A stretch of DNA of 64,000 nucleotides from Georgenia satyanarayanai (GCF_023715365.1 NZ_JAMBNZ010000004.1:186001-250000); one strand, 5' to 3'; counted from the first letter of the stretch, positions 49,041 to 57,829 are shown. The notes: generated by a model not told the origin, from the letters alone. Program-made: numbers and translations.

Positions 49041-49958
49041 CTAGTCACGGACGGCGGCGGCGATCTCCGCCACTGCCGCCGCGGCGGTCCGCACGCGGTG
49101 CACGTGGGGCAGCCACAGCGAAGGGCTCGCGTCGCCGAGGAGGAAGACGTCGACGTCGCCGCGCTCGGAGGCCTGGGTGGCGACCTCCTCCGCACCCGGC
49201 GGGTTACCGATCACCGCGAGCGCGGTCGCCTCGCCCTCGGGCAACCAGGGGAGCTGTCCGGGGCCCTCGGGCAGGTGCTCGGCCGGGACGACGAGCGCCC
49301 CTACCCCGGCCTCCGCCAGCCCGCCGGCGATGACGTGCGCCGGCACGCGGTCGGCGACGGCGGTGAGGATCCGCACCGGCGCCGGACCGGACGCGGCGAG
49401 GTCGCGGATCGCCTGCATCAGACCGAGGCGCATGACGCCGTGGGGGTCGCTGCCGGGCCGCTCGCCGAGGCGGTGGCGCCCCTGGTCGACCATCTCCGCC
49501 GCGGGCCGCACGAGGTCGGTCCAGACGGCGACGACGCCGGCCTCCCGGGTGGCGCGGCTGAGCATCCGGTGGACGCGCCGCAGGTCCGGCTCGACGGCGG
49601 CCGCGGCCAGGGTGAGCGGGTCCAGCGCGAGCGAGCCGTCGTCGGTCTCCTCCGCGGGGCCGGCGTCCTCCCCGCCGCGAGGGTCACCCGTGCCGGACTC
49701 GGTGGCGATGCGGGCGGCGTCGACCGGCGCGACCCCGCGCAGGGTGAGGCGCCGCATCGTCTGGAGGCGGGCGACGTCGTCGGGCGTGTACCGGCGGTGG
49801 CTGCCGGCCTGGTGCGCGGAGGGGCCCAGGCCGTACCGGCGGTCCCACGTGCGCAGGGTCGACGCGGCCACGCCCAAGGTCCGGGCAACGGCCGCCACGG
49901 TGAGGGGTGCAGCGTCCATCCGGGAGTCCCCGCCCGATCCGGGGGTCGCTCGAGCCAC
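49041..49958 (-). CDS. MerR-type regulator with C-terminal sensor-like domain
   Basis: 305 residues from GTG 49958, chosen for AAGGAGGA 3-4 nt upstream; ATG 49919 (292 residues) is the alternative. N-terminal MerR helix-turn-helix: VAAVARTLGVAASTLRTWDRRYGLGPSAHQAGSHRRYTPDDVARLQTMRRL. A Gly/Asp-rich linker leads to an alpha/beta domain (LTAVADRVPAHVIAGGLAEAGV, ALVVPAEHLPEGP) that resembles B12-binding MerR proteins, but no DXHXXG cobalamin motif is visible, so the ligand is unclear. It ends next to guaB and is 242 bp from whiB. Confidence 0.8.
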   Translation of the reverse strand: MARATPGSGGDSRMDAAPLTVAAVARTLGVAASTLRTWDRRYGLGPSAHQAGSHRRYTPDDVARLQTMRRLTLRGVAPVDAARIATESGTGDPRGGEDAGPAEETDDGSLALDPLTLAAAAVEPDLRRVHRMLSRATREAGVVAVWTDLVRPAAEMVDQGRHRLGERPGSDPHGVMRLGLMQAIRDLAASGPAPVRILTAVADRVPAHVIAGGLAEAGVGALVVPAEHLPEGPGQLPWLPEGEATALAVIGNPPGAEEVATQASERGDVDVFLLGDASPSLWLPHVHRVRTAAAAVAEIAAAVRD

Positions 49959-50110
49959 CAGTCCTCCTTCGTCGGCCTCGATTCTGCACCCGGCCGGCGG
50001 TCCGGGCACGTCCGCCGCGCCAGGAGCGCACCGACCGGCACGGCTGCCCCGCTCGCGGCGCGGTCGATGCCCGTTAGCGGATCGTTTCCTGAACTACTTT
50101 CGCGAGGGGC

Positions 50111-50140
50111 TTGAACAATGCATGCATCGGTTGCTAGGTT
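50111..50140 (+). promoter_or_regulatory. whiB promoter
   Basis: TTGAAC (50111-50116), an 18-nt spacer and TAGGTT (50135-50140) form a good housekeeping-type promoter, giving a leader of about 55 nt. The spacer holds the palindrome ATGCATGCAT (50119-50128), a candidate operator. Sequence seen, function inferred. Confidence 0.55.
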
Positions 50141-50199
50141 CTTCCTCATTGGCCCCGCGGCACCGAGGTCGCGCAGCACGGATGTGAAGGAGTACGACG

Positions 50200-50490
50200 A
50201 TGGCAGAGCTCAGCAGGCTTCCCGGACCGGTCATGGACCTCTGGGAATGGCAGTACCAGGGCAAGTGCCGCGAGGCCGACCCCAACCTCTTCTTCCACCC
50301 CGAGGGCGAGCGGGGTGGCACCCGGCGCCGCCGCGACGAGGCGGCCAAGGCCGTGTGCGCCGAGTGCCCCGTCATCCAGCAGTGCCGTGAGCACGCACTG
50401 AAGGTCCGCGAGCCCTACGGCGTGTGGGGCGGTCTGTCCGAGGACGACCGCCAGCAGATCCTCTCCACCCCGCTGCGCCGCGCCAGCTGA
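50200..50490 (+). CDS. whiB2: WhiB2/WhmD-type [4Fe-4S] regulator
   Basis: 96 residues from ATG 50200 with GAAGGAG 9 nt upstream. Four Cys ligands: GKCREAD, AVCAECP (CxxC) and QQCREH; the GVWGG turn and C-terminal basic tail are present. LPGPVMDLWEWQ and FFHPEGERGGTRRRR place it with WhiB2/WhmD/WhiD, which control septation and sporulation-type differentiation. The gene order near groES and guaB matches the whiD neighbourhood known in Streptomyces. The Fe-S protein acts with the principal sigma factor. A bidirectional terminator separates it from groES. Confidence 0.92.
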   Translation: MAELSRLPGPVMDLWEWQYQGKCREADPNLFFHPEGERGGTRRRRDEAAKAVCAECPVIQQCREHALKVREPYGVWGGLSEDDRQQILSTPLRRAS

Positions 50491-50511
50491 CGCGCCACAT
50501 CCGTCGTACGA

Positions 50512-50545
50512 CGAAGGGCCCCGGTCTTGCGACCGGGGCCCTTCG
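50512..50545. terminator. Bidirectional terminator between whiB2 and groES
   Basis: Perfect 15-bp stem CGAAGGGCCCCGGTC / GACCGGGGCCCTTCG around TTGC (50512-50545), 22 bp after the whiB2 stop and 18 bp before the end of the convergent groES. Confidence 0.9.
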
Positions 50546-50562
50546 CTTGTCCTAGGAGGACG

Positions 50563-50859
50563 TCACTTCTCGACGACGGCGAGAACGTCGCGCGCGGAGA
50601 GGATGAGGTACTCCTCGCCGGCGTACTTCACCTCGGTACCGCCGTACTTGCTGTAGATGACGACGTCACCCACGGCCACGTCCACGGGGACGCGGTTGCC
50701 CTTGTCGTCCACGCGGCCGGGGCCGACGGCGACGACGGAGCCCTCCTGGGGCTTCTCCTGGGCGGTGTCCGGGATGACGAGGCCAGACGCGGTGGTCTGC
50801 TCGGCCTCGAGGGTCTGCACGACGATGCGGTCCTCGAGGGGCTTGATGGAGACCGACAC
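50563..50859 (-). CDS. groES: Co-chaperonin GroES (Hsp10)
   Basis: 98 residues from GTG 50859 (GGGGAGG 6 nt upstream). Typical N-terminus [45 protein letters not shown] and C-terminus [31 protein letters not shown] with the mobile loop. It caps GroEL heptamers. No groEL follows (whiB2 is convergent), so groEL is elsewhere. A CIRCE element upstream predicts HrcA control. Confidence 0.97.
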   Translation of the reverse strand: MSVSIKPLEDRIVVQTLEAEQTTASGLVIPDTAQEKPQEGSVVAVGPGRVDDKGNRVPVDVAVGDVVIYSKYGGTEVKYAGEEYLILSARDVLAVVEK

Positions 50860-51003
50860 TGCGGACCTCCCCTTCGCTTAGGTGAGTAACGGAACAAGGT
50901 CAGTCGCACCATGGCCGGCGGGCCGCCGTCGCGGGGGTCGGCCCGTGGTTCTGGTGCAGTCGCGGGGCCCGAGGGCCGTCGCACGCCCAAATCTATGCCC
51001 GCG

Positions 51004-51030
51004 TTAGCACTCGGTCAAGGTGAGTGCCAA
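51004..51030. promoter_or_regulatory. CIRCE element (HrcA operator) of groES
   Basis: TTAGCACTC (51004-51012), a 9-nt spacer and GAGTGCCAA (51022-51030) match the CIRCE consensus with one change (GAGTGCTAA). It lies 145 bp upstream of groES. A GTG (51020) that could start the divergent methyltransferase falls inside it; the downstream GTG at 51056 is therefore preferred. Confidence 0.9.
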
Positions 51031-51055
51031 CGAGTCGGGCGCCTACGATCGTGTG

Positions 51056-52264
51056 GTGGACGCCAGTGCGCTGAGCAAGCTGCTCTCCCCCGAGGGCTGG
51101 GCCCTGCTCGGCCAGCTGCCGCCCTACGACGAGACGACCGCACTCACCCTCTCGACGGCGCTGCGCGACCGGGGTCTGGACCCCGAGCTCGTCGCCGCCG
51201 CGATGACCCAGTCGCGGCTGCGCGCCAAGGGGCGGGCCAAGTTCGGGGAGTTCGCTAACGGGATGGTCTTCACCCAGGCGGGCCTCGAGCAGTCCACCCG
51301 GCTCACCGTCGCCGCGCACCACGCCGCCCGCTTCTCCGCGGCCGGCTCCACCCGCGTCGCCGACCTCGGCTGCGGCATCGGCGGGGACGCGATGGCACTG
51401 GGCGGCCTCGGGCTGCCCGTCCTCGCCGTCGAGCTCGACGAGCTCACCGCAGCCGTCGCGACCGTCAACCTGCGCCACTTCCCCGAGGTCACCGTCGTCC
51501 ACGGTGACGCGCTCGCCACCGACCTCGACGGCGTCGACGCCGTCTTCGCCGACCCCGCGCGGCGCACCCGCGGCGGCCGCCGCATCTTCGACCCCTCCGC
51601 CTACTCCCCGTCGCTCGACGACGTCCTCGCGCTGCGCGACCGGGTGCCCGCCCTCGGCCTCAAGGTCGCCCCGGGCATCCCGCACACTGCCCTGCCCGCC
51701 GACGCGCACGCCCAGTGGGTGAGCGTGGCGGGGGACGTCGTCGAGGCGGGCCTGTGGTTCGGGCCGCTCGCTCCGGAGGGGCCGGGGCGCAGCGCCCTCG
51801 TCCTGGACCGCGCGGGCCGCGCACACCGTCTCACCTCGGAGGTGGAGGCCGCCGACGCCCCCCTGCGGGCGGGCCAGGTGCGGGACCTGGACCGCTACCT
51901 CTACGAGCCCGACGGCGCGGTCATCCGAGCCGGTCTCGTCGCCCTCGCCGGGGACGAGGTGGGCGCGGGCCTGGTGGCCGAGTCCATCGCCTACCTCACC
52001 GGGCCGCGGCTCGTGCACTCCCCGTTCCTCACCGCCTACCGGGTGCTCGACTCCTTCCCCTTCGCGCTCAAGACGCTGCGGGCCTACCTGCGCGACCGGC
52101 AGATAGGGACGGTGACGATCAAGAAGCGCGGCACCGCCGTCGAGCCCGGGCAGCTGCGCCGACAGCTCTCCCCCAGCGGCCCGAACGCCGCGACGGTCGT
52201 CCTCACCCGGCTCGCCGGCCGGCAGAGCGTCATCGTCGTCGAGCCGGTCACGGCCCCCGACTAG
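51056..52264 (+). CDS. Class I SAM methyltransferase with THUMP-like domain
   Basis: 402 residues from GTG 51056, 6 nt after TACGAT (leaderless-type); GTG 51020 would lie in the CIRCE site. An N-terminal helical part (ALSKLLSPEGWALLGQLPPY, MTQSRLRAKGRAKFGEFANGMVFT) precedes the Rossmann domain: RVADLGCGIGGDAMALGGLGLPVLAVELD and DAVFADPARRTRGGRR (D/N-PP-Y-like). The C-terminal LVHSPFLTAYRVLDSFPFALKTLRAYLRDRQIGTVTIKKRGTAVEP fits the THUMP-like family, suggesting an RNA substrate. The HrcA site may also affect it. Confidence 0.8.
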   Translation: MDASALSKLLSPEGWALLGQLPPYDETTALTLSTALRDRGLDPELVAAAMTQSRLRAKGRAKFGEFANGMVFTQAGLEQSTRLTVAAHHAARFSAAGSTRVADLGCGIGGDAMALGGLGLPVLAVELDELTAAVATVNLRHFPEVTVVHGDALATDLDGVDAVFADPARRTRGGRRIFDPSAYSPSLDDVLALRDRVPALGLKVAPGIPHTALPADAHAQWVSVAGDVVEAGLWFGPLAPEGPGRSALVLDRAGRAHRLTSEVEAADAPLRAGQVRDLDRYLYEPDGAVIRAGLVALAGDEVGAGLVAESIAYLTGPRLVHSPFLTAYRVLDSFPFALKTLRAYLRDRQIGTVTIKKRGTAVEPGQLRRQLSPSGPNAATVVLTRLAGRQSVIVVEPVTAPD

Positions 52265-52321
52265 CCCACGGCGGTGGCCGCCGTGGCGGCGCATCGCGCC
52301 CGCGGACGGCATCATGTCCCC

Positions 52322-53458
52322 ATGGAGATCGACTTCGCCCCGTCGGCGCGATCGACGGTGGGGATCGAGTGGGAGCTCGCCCTCGTCGACGTCGACTCTG
52401 GCGACCTGCGACAGGTCGCCCCCACCGTCCTCGAGGCGGTGCGCCCGCCCGGCGCGGACGCGCACCCCCACATCCACCCCGAGCTCCTCCTCAACACCAT
52501 CGAGGTCGTCTCCGGTGTCGCGACGACGGTGCGCGGGGCGGGCGCGGACCTCGCGCGCACCGTCGAGGAGCTGCGCGCCGTGCTCGACCCGCTGCGCGTG
52601 GACCTCATGTGCGCGGGCACGCATCCCTTCGCCCGCTACGACTTCCAGCGGGTGACGAACAAGGAGCGCTACGCGACCCTCATCGAGCGGACGCAGTGGT
52701 GGGGCCGCCAGATGGTCATCTACGGCGTCCACGTGCACGTCGGCATCGAGGACCGGCGCAAGGTGCTGCCCATCCTGCGGGCGGTGCTGTGCTACCTACC
52801 GCACCTCCAGTCCCTGGCCTCCTCCTCCCCGTTCTGGGCAGGACGCGACACGGGCTACGCCTCCAACCGCGCGCTCCTGTTCCAGCAGCTGCCCACGGCG
52901 GGGCTGCCGCAGGTCTTCGACGAGTGGCACGAGCTCGAGGCCTACGCCGGGGACATGCTCCACACCGGCGTCATCGACTCACTGGGCGAGATCCGCTGGG
53001 ACATCCGGCCCGCGCCGCACCTGGGCACCCTGGAGATGCGCGTGTTCGACGGCGCCTCCAACCTCACCGAGGTCCTCGCCCTCGCGGCGCTCGTCCACTG
53101 CCTCGTCGAGCACTTCTCCACCATGCTCGACAACGGCGAGGAGCTGCCCCGGATGCCCCAGTGGTTCCTCCAGGAGAACAAGTGGCGCTCGGCGCGTTAC
53201 GGCATGGACGCGATCGTCATCCTCGACGCCGCCGGCAACGAGCAGCTCGTCAGCGAGGCCGTCACCGAGCTGCTCCCCCGGCTGGAGCCGGTCGCCGAGC
53301 GCCTAGGCTGCCTCGAGGAGCTCGGCGGCATCCGCACGATCCTCACCAAGGGGGCGTCCTACCAGCGTCAGCGCCGTGTGGCACGCCGCCACGACGGCGA
53401 CCTCGACGCCGTCGTCGCCTCCCTCGTGGCGGAGATGAGAGCCGGCCGCCCCCTCTGA
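52322..53458 (+). CDS. ybdK: YbdK-family glutamate-cysteine ligase
   Basis: 378 residues. Carboxylate-amine ligase of the GCS2 family: TVGIEWELALVDVDSGDLRQV, HPELLLNTIEVVSGV, YGVHVHVGIEDRRKVLPILRAVL, LPHLQSLASSSPFWAGRDTGYASNR, EIRWDIRPAPHLGTLEMRVFDGASNL. Activity towards glutamate and cysteine is weak in E. coli YbdK; in actinobacteria it may serve other amine ligations. ATG 52322 follows CATCAT by 6 nt. The gene is followed by a long inverted repeat against tsaD. Confidence 0.9.
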   Translation: MEIDFAPSARSTVGIEWELALVDVDSGDLRQVAPTVLEAVRPPGADAHPHIHPELLLNTIEVVSGVATTVRGAGADLARTVEELRAVLDPLRVDLMCAGTHPFARYDFQRVTNKERYATLIERTQWWGRQMVIYGVHVHVGIEDRRKVLPILRAVLCYLPHLQSLASSSPFWAGRDTGYASNRALLFQQLPTAGLPQVFDEWHELEAYAGDMLHTGVIDSLGEIRWDIRPAPHLGTLEMRVFDGASNLTEVLALAALVHCLVEHFSTMLDNGEELPRMPQWFLQENKWRSARYGMDAIVILDAAGNEQLVSEAVTELLPRLEPVAERLGCLEELGGIRTILTKGASYQRQRRVARRHDGDLDAVVASLVAEMRAGRPL

Positions 53459-53483
53459 GCGGCGCGGCGCCTGCCGCCGCCAC

Positions 53484-53552
53484 TTACGTCGCACTTCTCG
53501 CTCTTGTCGCGCCCTTTCCGTCACCCCCGGAGGAGTGGAAAGTGCGACGCAA
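53484..53552. repeat. Inverted repeat between convergent ybdK and tsaD
   Basis: TTACGTCGCACTT (53484-53496) pairs with AAGTGCGACGCAA (53540-53552), 12 of 13 matched, with a 43-nt loop. An alternative inner pairing CTTTCC/GGAAAG also exists. It begins 25 bp after the ybdK stop and ends 5 bp before the tsaD stop codon. Confidence 0.55.
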
Positions 53553-53557
53553 ACGAG

Positions 53558-54601
53558 TTAGGCGCGGACGGTGGTGAGCGGCATGCCCGAGTCGGCGGGG
53601 ATGTCCCACGCGGAGGGGCCCACGCCCGAGCGGAGCATCGCCGAACCCAGGGCCGCGATCATCGCGCCGTTGTCCGTGCAGTAGCGGATCGGCGGGATGC
53701 GCACCTCGATGCCGTGCTCCGCGCCGCGCTCGGCGGCCAGCTCGCGCAGCCGCGAATTCGCGGAGAACCCGCCGCCGATGACGACCGTCTGCGTGCCCGT
53801 CCGCTGGCACGCGGCGAGGGTCTTGCTCACGAGCACGTCGGCGACGGCCTCGGAGAAGGAGGCGGCGACGTCGGCGGCGGGGAGCTCCTCCCCGGCGTCC
53901 TCGACGCCCTCGACGTACCGGGCGACGGCCGTCTTGAGGCCGGAGAAGGAGAAGTCGTAGGGGTGGCGAACCACGTCCTTGCCCTTGGACAGGCCGCGAG
54001 GGAAGCGGATCGCGGTGCGGTCCCCCTGCTGGGAGAGGCGGTCGACGTGCGGGCCGCCGGGGTAGGGCAGGCCGAGCAGGCGGCCGACCTTGTCAAAGGC
54101 CTCACCGGCGGCGTCGTCGAGGGTCTGCCCGAGCTCGACGACGTCGGTCGCGACGTCGCGCACCTCGAGCAGGCTGGTGTGCCCGCCGGAGACGACGAGC
54201 CCGACGAAGTGGTCGGGGAAGGCGCCGTGGACGAGCTCGTCCACGGCGATGTGCCCGATGACGTGGTTGACGCCGTACAGCGGCCGGTCCAGCGCCAGCG
54301 CGAGCGACTTCGCGGCGGCGAGCCCCACGGTGAGGGACCCGACGAGGCCCGGGCCGGCGGTGACGGCGACGGCGTCGACGTCCTCGAGGCGGCAGCCCGC
54401 GGCGTCGAGCGCGGCGTCGAGCGTGGGGACGAAGGCCTCGAGGTGCGCGCGGCTGGCGACCTCCGGGACGATCCCGCCGAAGCGCGCGTGCTCGTCCATG
54501 GAGGAGGCCGTCACGTCGGCGAGCAGCTCGCGGCCTCTCACCAGCGCGAAGCCGGTCTCGTCGCAGCTCGTCTCGATGCCGAGGACCAGGGGTTGGCTCA
54601 C
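53558..54601 (-). CDS. tsaD: tRNA t6A synthesis protein TsaD
   Basis: Transfers threonylcarbamoyl to A37 of ANN-decoding tRNAs with TsaB and TsaE. 347 residues from GTG 54601 (TACCCT 6 nt upstream, leaderless-type). Motifs: [58 protein letters not shown] (metal-binding His pair), [26 protein letters not shown] and [13 protein letters not shown] divergently transcribed nitroreductase gene separates it from rimI-tsaB. Confidence 0.97.
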   Translation of the reverse strand: MSQPLVLGIETSCDETGFALVRGRELLADVTASSMDEHARFGGIVPEVASRAHLEAFVPTLDAALDAAGCRLEDVDAVAVTAGPGLVGSLTVGLAAAKSLALALDRPLYGVNHVIGHIAVDELVHGAFPDHFVGLVVSGGHTSLLEVRDVATDVVELGQTLDDAAGEAFDKVGRLLGLPYPGGPHVDRLSQQGDRTAIRFPRGLSKGKDVVRHPYDFSFSGLKTAVARYVEGVEDAGEELPAADVAASFSEAVADVLVSKTLAACQRTGTQTVVIGGGFSANSRLRELAAERGAEHGIEVRIPPIRYCTDNGAMIAALGSAMLRSGVGPSAWDIPADSGMPLTTVRA

Positions 54602-54692
54602 CCCCACAGGGTAATGCGCCCACCACCCGGCAACACCTGTGGCTGACCTCACAGCACCCGGGCGGATGGTTCCCCGCGCCCGGGAGGTTGCC

Positions 54693-55307
54693 GTGCACAT
54701 GACCACCGAGATGACCCCCGTGACCGACCTGCCGCGCGCGATCTTCCACGACGCGCGCACGACCAACTCCTTCACCCCGGAGCCGGTCCACGTGCAGCTC
54801 GTGCGCGAGGTCTACGAGGCTGTTCGCTGGGCGCCGACGGCGATGAACGGGCAGCCGCTGCGCCTCGCGGTGGTGGAGTCCCCCGCCGCTCGCGAGCGCC
54901 TCGTGGCCCACCTCAACGAGGGCAACAAGGCCAAGACCCTGGCGGCGCCGCTCACCGTCGTCGCCGCCTGCGACCCCGCCTTCCACGAGCACCTCGAGCT
55001 TCTCGCCCCGCACCGCGCCGGTGCCCGGGAGAAGATGGCGGGCGACCCGGAGTTCCGGGAGTCCTTCGCCCGCACCAACGGGCTCATCCAGCTCGGCTAC
55101 CTCATCCTCGGGCTGCGCGCCGCCGGGCTGGCCGTGGGCCCGATGACCGGCCTCGACGCGGCGGGCGTGGACGCCGAGCTCTTCGCCGAGTCCGGCTGGC
55201 GCACCCTCGCGGTGCTCAACGTCGGCCACGGTGCGAGCGCGGAGCCCGGGGCGGTGCGCCCGCGCGCCGGCCGTCTCGACTTCGAGACCGCCGCCGTCGT
55301 CCTCTGA
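54693..55307 (+). CDS. RutE-like malonic semialdehyde reductase / nitroreductase
   Basis: 204 residues from GTG 54693, chosen because GGGAGG lies 5 nt upstream; ATG 54699 is the alternative and the upstream ATG 54639 would overlap regulatory space. Nitroreductase/FMN-type signature [48 protein letters not shown], and [16 protein letters not shown] as in the HadB/RutE subgroup, which reduces malonic semialdehyde to 3-hydroxypropionate. It interrupts the tsaB-rimI-tsaD block. Confidence 0.85.
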   Translation: MHMTTEMTPVTDLPRAIFHDARTTNSFTPEPVHVQLVREVYEAVRWAPTAMNGQPLRLAVVESPAARERLVAHLNEGNKAKTLAAPLTVVAACDPAFHEHLELLAPHRAGAREKMAGDPEFRESFARTNGLIQLGYLILGLRAAGLAVGPMTGLDAAGVDAELFAESGWRTLAVLNVGHGASAEPGAVRPRAGRLDFETAAVVL

Positions 55308-55310
55308 GGG

Positions 55311-55772
55311 CTACGGGGCGGCCGTGAGGTCGCCCTGACCAGAGCGCAGGGTGAGGCGCATGACGACGGCGTCCTCGTCGCCGTAGTAGCGCCGCCGCGT
55401 CCCGATCGGCACGAAGCCGGCGCGCTCGTAGAGCCGCTGCGCGCCCAGGTTGCCCGCCCGGACCTCGAGGAAGACGTGGCGGGCCCGCGCGGCACGCGCC
55501 TGCTCGAGGAGGTCGGCGAGCAGCGCGGCACCGGTGCCGCGGCCGCGGTGGGCGGCGGCCACCCCCACCGTCATGACCTCGCTGTCCTCCCCCAGCGCGA
55601 TGCCCGCGTAGCCGACGACGACGCCGTCGCTCTCCGCCGCGACGTAGTACCGGCCCGCGTGGCCCAGCTCCTCCCGGTAGGCCGCCCGCGACCACGCCCC
55701 CTGCCCGAAGAGCGCGCGCTCGAGCTCCATGACCCGGTCGAGGTCGTCCTCCCGCAGCGGCCGCAGGATCAC
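55311..55772 (-). CDS. rimI: Ribosomal-protein S18 alanine N-acetyltransferase RimI
   Basis: 153 residues, GNAT fold: LREDDLDRVMELERALFG, VVGYAGIALGEDSEVMTVGVAAAHRGRGTGAALLADLLEQA (acetyl-CoA loop RGRGTG), ARHVFLEVRAGNLGAQRLYERAGFVPIGTRRRYY. The start overlaps the tsaB end by 4 bp, so it is translated from the tsaB transcript. The family acetylates the N-terminus of S18 in enterobacteria; the target in actinobacteria is less clear. Confidence 0.9.
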   Translation of the reverse strand: MILRPLREDDLDRVMELERALFGQGAWSRAAYREELGHAGRYYVAAESDGVVVGYAGIALGEDSEVMTVGVAAAHRGRGTGAALLADLLEQARAARARHVFLEVRAGNLGAQRLYERAGFVPIGTRRRYYGDEDAVVMRLTLRSGQGDLTAAP

Positions 55773-56473
55773 GAGGCGCGCTTGCGCGCCGCCGCCGGGG
55801 TGACGTCGGGGCGGCGCAGGTACAGCGGCTCGGTGCCGAGCGCGACCTCCTCCCCCGCCTCAGCGCGCGCCAGCCGGGCGCGCACGACGCGGGCCAGGAC
55901 GGCGGCGTCGACCTCGTCCGGCGTGCCGGGGGTGGGGGGCAGGACGTCGGCGTACAGGAGGGCGCCAGGACCGGCGACGACGACGGGCCCCTCGTCCACC
56001 GCCGCGTCCAGCGGGTCCTCGGCGAGCTCGGCGGCGGGCCCCACGCGCGGCTCGGACAGGACCTCGACGTCGTCCTGCCCGAGCGCGCGGTAGCGGGCGG
56101 AGTAGACCTCCTTGCGCCGCGCGTCCCCGAGGACGAGGACGGTGGAGCCTGGGCGGACGTCGAGGACCTGGCGCGCGAGGACGTCGAGGCTGCTGACGCC
56201 GTGGACCGGGATCCGGCGGGCACGGGCGAAGGTGAGGGCGGTGACGAGACCGACCCGCAGGCCGGTGTAGGGCGCCGGCCCGGTGCCGACGGCCACGCGG
56301 TCGACGTCGGAGGCGCTCAGCCCCGCGGTCTCGAGAACCTCGGCGACGAGCGCGGAGAGGCGCTCGGCGTGGCCGCGGTGGTCGGCGCTGCGGGCGCGGG
56401 CCAGCACGCCGGCGTCGTCGTCGTGGAGGGCGACCGCACTGCCGGCGGAGGTGTCGATGCACAGGGTTCGCAC
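55769..56473 (-). CDS. tsaB: tRNA t6A synthesis protein TsaB
   Basis: Partner of TsaD and TsaE. 234 residues from GTG 56473, 7 nt after TACGCT (leaderless-type). VRTLCIDTSAGSAVALHDD, RGHAERLSALVAEVL, VDRVAVGTGPAPYTGLRVGLVTALTFA, and VLVLGDARRKEVYSARY are typical. It lies 31 bp after the membrane-protein gene and overlaps rimI. Confidence 0.95.
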   Translation of the reverse strand: MRTLCIDTSAGSAVALHDDDAGVLARARSADHRGHAERLSALVAEVLETAGLSASDVDRVAVGTGPAPYTGLRVGLVTALTFARARRIPVHGVSSLDVLARQVLDVRPGSTVLVLGDARRKEVYSARYRALGQDDVEVLSEPRVGPAAELAEDPLDAAVDEGPVVVAGPGALLYADVLPPTPGTPDEVDAAVLARVVRARLARAEAGEEVALGTEPLYLRRPDVTPAAARKRAS

Positions 56474-56504
56474 GGCACCCAGCGTAGTCCGCCGTCGGCG
56501 GCGG

Positions 56505-57311
56505 TCACCCGCCGGGCTGCTCCGGGCGCGGGCCGTCGGCGTCGGTGTCCTCGGGCGGCGGCGCCATCCCGGCGTGGACGTCGGCCGCGATGCGCGAGTC
56601 GGCCTGGCGGTACTGGCGTACCAGCAGGATGGCGATCCCCGCACCGGCAAGCACGATGACTCCGATCGGGACGAGTGGGGACAGGGTGTCCTCCTCCCCC
56701 TCGGACGTGCTTGGCACCGCCGCGGGCGGCGACTCCCCGCGCCACGCGGCGAGGAAGTCCTGGAAGACCTCGGCGGGCAGGGCGCCCTGGAGGACGCTGC
56801 GCGCCCCCTCGGTGAGTGGCCACACCTCCCCGTCAAGCAGGCCGAACCAGCCCTCGACGGTGTCGTCGCGGATGAGGACCGTGCCGGAGGGGATCTTCTG
56901 GAGGGCGCCGGCGAGCTCGGTGTCCTCGGTGACGTCAAGCAGCTCGAGCGGGCCGCCCGCCGCGCCTGCGCGGACCACCGCCACCGGCTCGGGCGTCTCG
57001 GCGGTGCGCCGGACGACGGCCGCGACCCACTCCTCGACGGGGGCGGCCGGGACGTCGGGCTCCTCGCCGGCGACGTACGCGTCGTTCCACGTCGCGACCC
57101 GGCGGGGGGCGCTGAGGGTGAGGTCCTCACCGAGGTCGGCGACGGCGTCGTCGCCCTCCTCGGCGAACCAGGCGGAGACCTCGGCGGGCACGTCGGTGGC
57201 CGGGGCGCCGGGCGCGGGCTCGCTCGGCGCGTCCGTCGCGGCGGTGGCAGCGGCCGGGTGGAGCAGGACCGCGGCCGCGAGGAGCAGCCCGGCCAGCCGG
57301 CGCCTGGTCAC
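56505..57311 (-). CDS. Exported membrane protein between tsaE and tsaB
   Basis: 268 residues from GTG 57311, overlapping the tsaE stop (GTGA). Signal peptide (RRRLAGLLLAAAVLLHPAAA then ATAA), a large extracytoplasmic part (VSAWFAEEGDDAVADLGEDL, IPSGTVLIRDDTVEGWFGLL, EVFQDFLAAWRGE), a helix (LVPIGVIVLAGAGIAILLVRQY, about residue 210) and a short cytoplasmic, Pro/Asp-rich tail. No enzymatic motif. It is coupled to tsaE and followed by tsaB but has no known link to t6A synthesis. Confidence 0.7.
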   Translation of the reverse strand: MTRRRLAGLLLAAAVLLHPAAATAATDAPSEPAPGAPATDVPAEVSAWFAEEGDDAVADLGEDLTLSAPRRVATWNDAYVAGEEPDVPAAPVEEWVAAVVRRTAETPEPVAVVRAGAAGGPLELLDVTEDTELAGALQKIPSGTVLIRDDTVEGWFGLLDGEVWPLTEGARSVLQGALPAEVFQDFLAAWRGESPPAAVPSTSEGEEDTLSPLVPIGVIVLAGAGIAILLVRQYRQADSRIAADVHAGMAPPPEDTDADGPRPEQPGG

Positions 57312-57829
57312 CGGACGGTCCCGGCCGCGTCCGCGTCGAGGGCGGCGGCGAGGTCGACGCCCTCCCACCGGGGCCCGTGGGCGTGGATCGTCACGGTGCG
57401 GGCACCGGCGTCGGCAACCTCGTCCGCGTCCCGCAGGCCGCCGCGCGGGCGGGCGACCATGATCTCGAGCCGGTCCTCGGCCAGCCCCTCGACCATGCCC
57501 TCGCCCCACTCGACGACGGTGACGGAGTCCTCCAGGGAGCTGTCGAGGTCGAGGGCGTCGACCTCGGCGAGGGACTGGAGGCGGTAGGCGTCGACGTGGA
57601 CGAGGTCGGGCCCCTCCCCCAGGCTCGGGTGGGCGCGCGCGATGATGAAGGTGGGTGAGGCGACCTGGCCGCGCACGCCCAGCCCGGCGCCGATGCCCTG
57701 GGTGAGGGTCGTCTTCCCGGCGCCGAGGTCCCCGGTGAGGACGACGAGGTCGCCGGCGCGCAGGACGCCGGCGAGGCGGCGCCCGAGCTCGCGGGTGGCA
57801 TCGGGGTCGGCGGGCTGCCAGGTGGTCAT
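57308..57829 (-). CDS. tsaE: tRNA t6A synthesis ATPase TsaE
   Basis: ATPase of the TsaBDE complex. 173 residues. P-loop LVVLTGDLGAGKTTLTQGIGAGLG, switch SPTFIIARAHP, LVHVDAYRLQSLAEVDALDLDSSLED and VEWGEGM are the family blocks. The C-terminal extension (ADEVADAGARTVTIHAHGPR onward) is typical. It overlaps alr by 4 bp and the exported protein by 4 bp, so alr-tsaE-membrane protein form one coupled set. Confidence 0.95.
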   Translation of the reverse strand: MTTWQPADPDATRELGRRLAGVLRAGDLVVLTGDLGAGKTTLTQGIGAGLGVRGQVASPTFIIARAHPSLGEGPDLVHVDAYRLQSLAEVDALDLDSSLEDSVTVVEWGEGMVEGLAEDRLEIMVARPRGGLRDADEVADAGARTVTIHAHGPRWEGVDLAAALDADAAGTVR

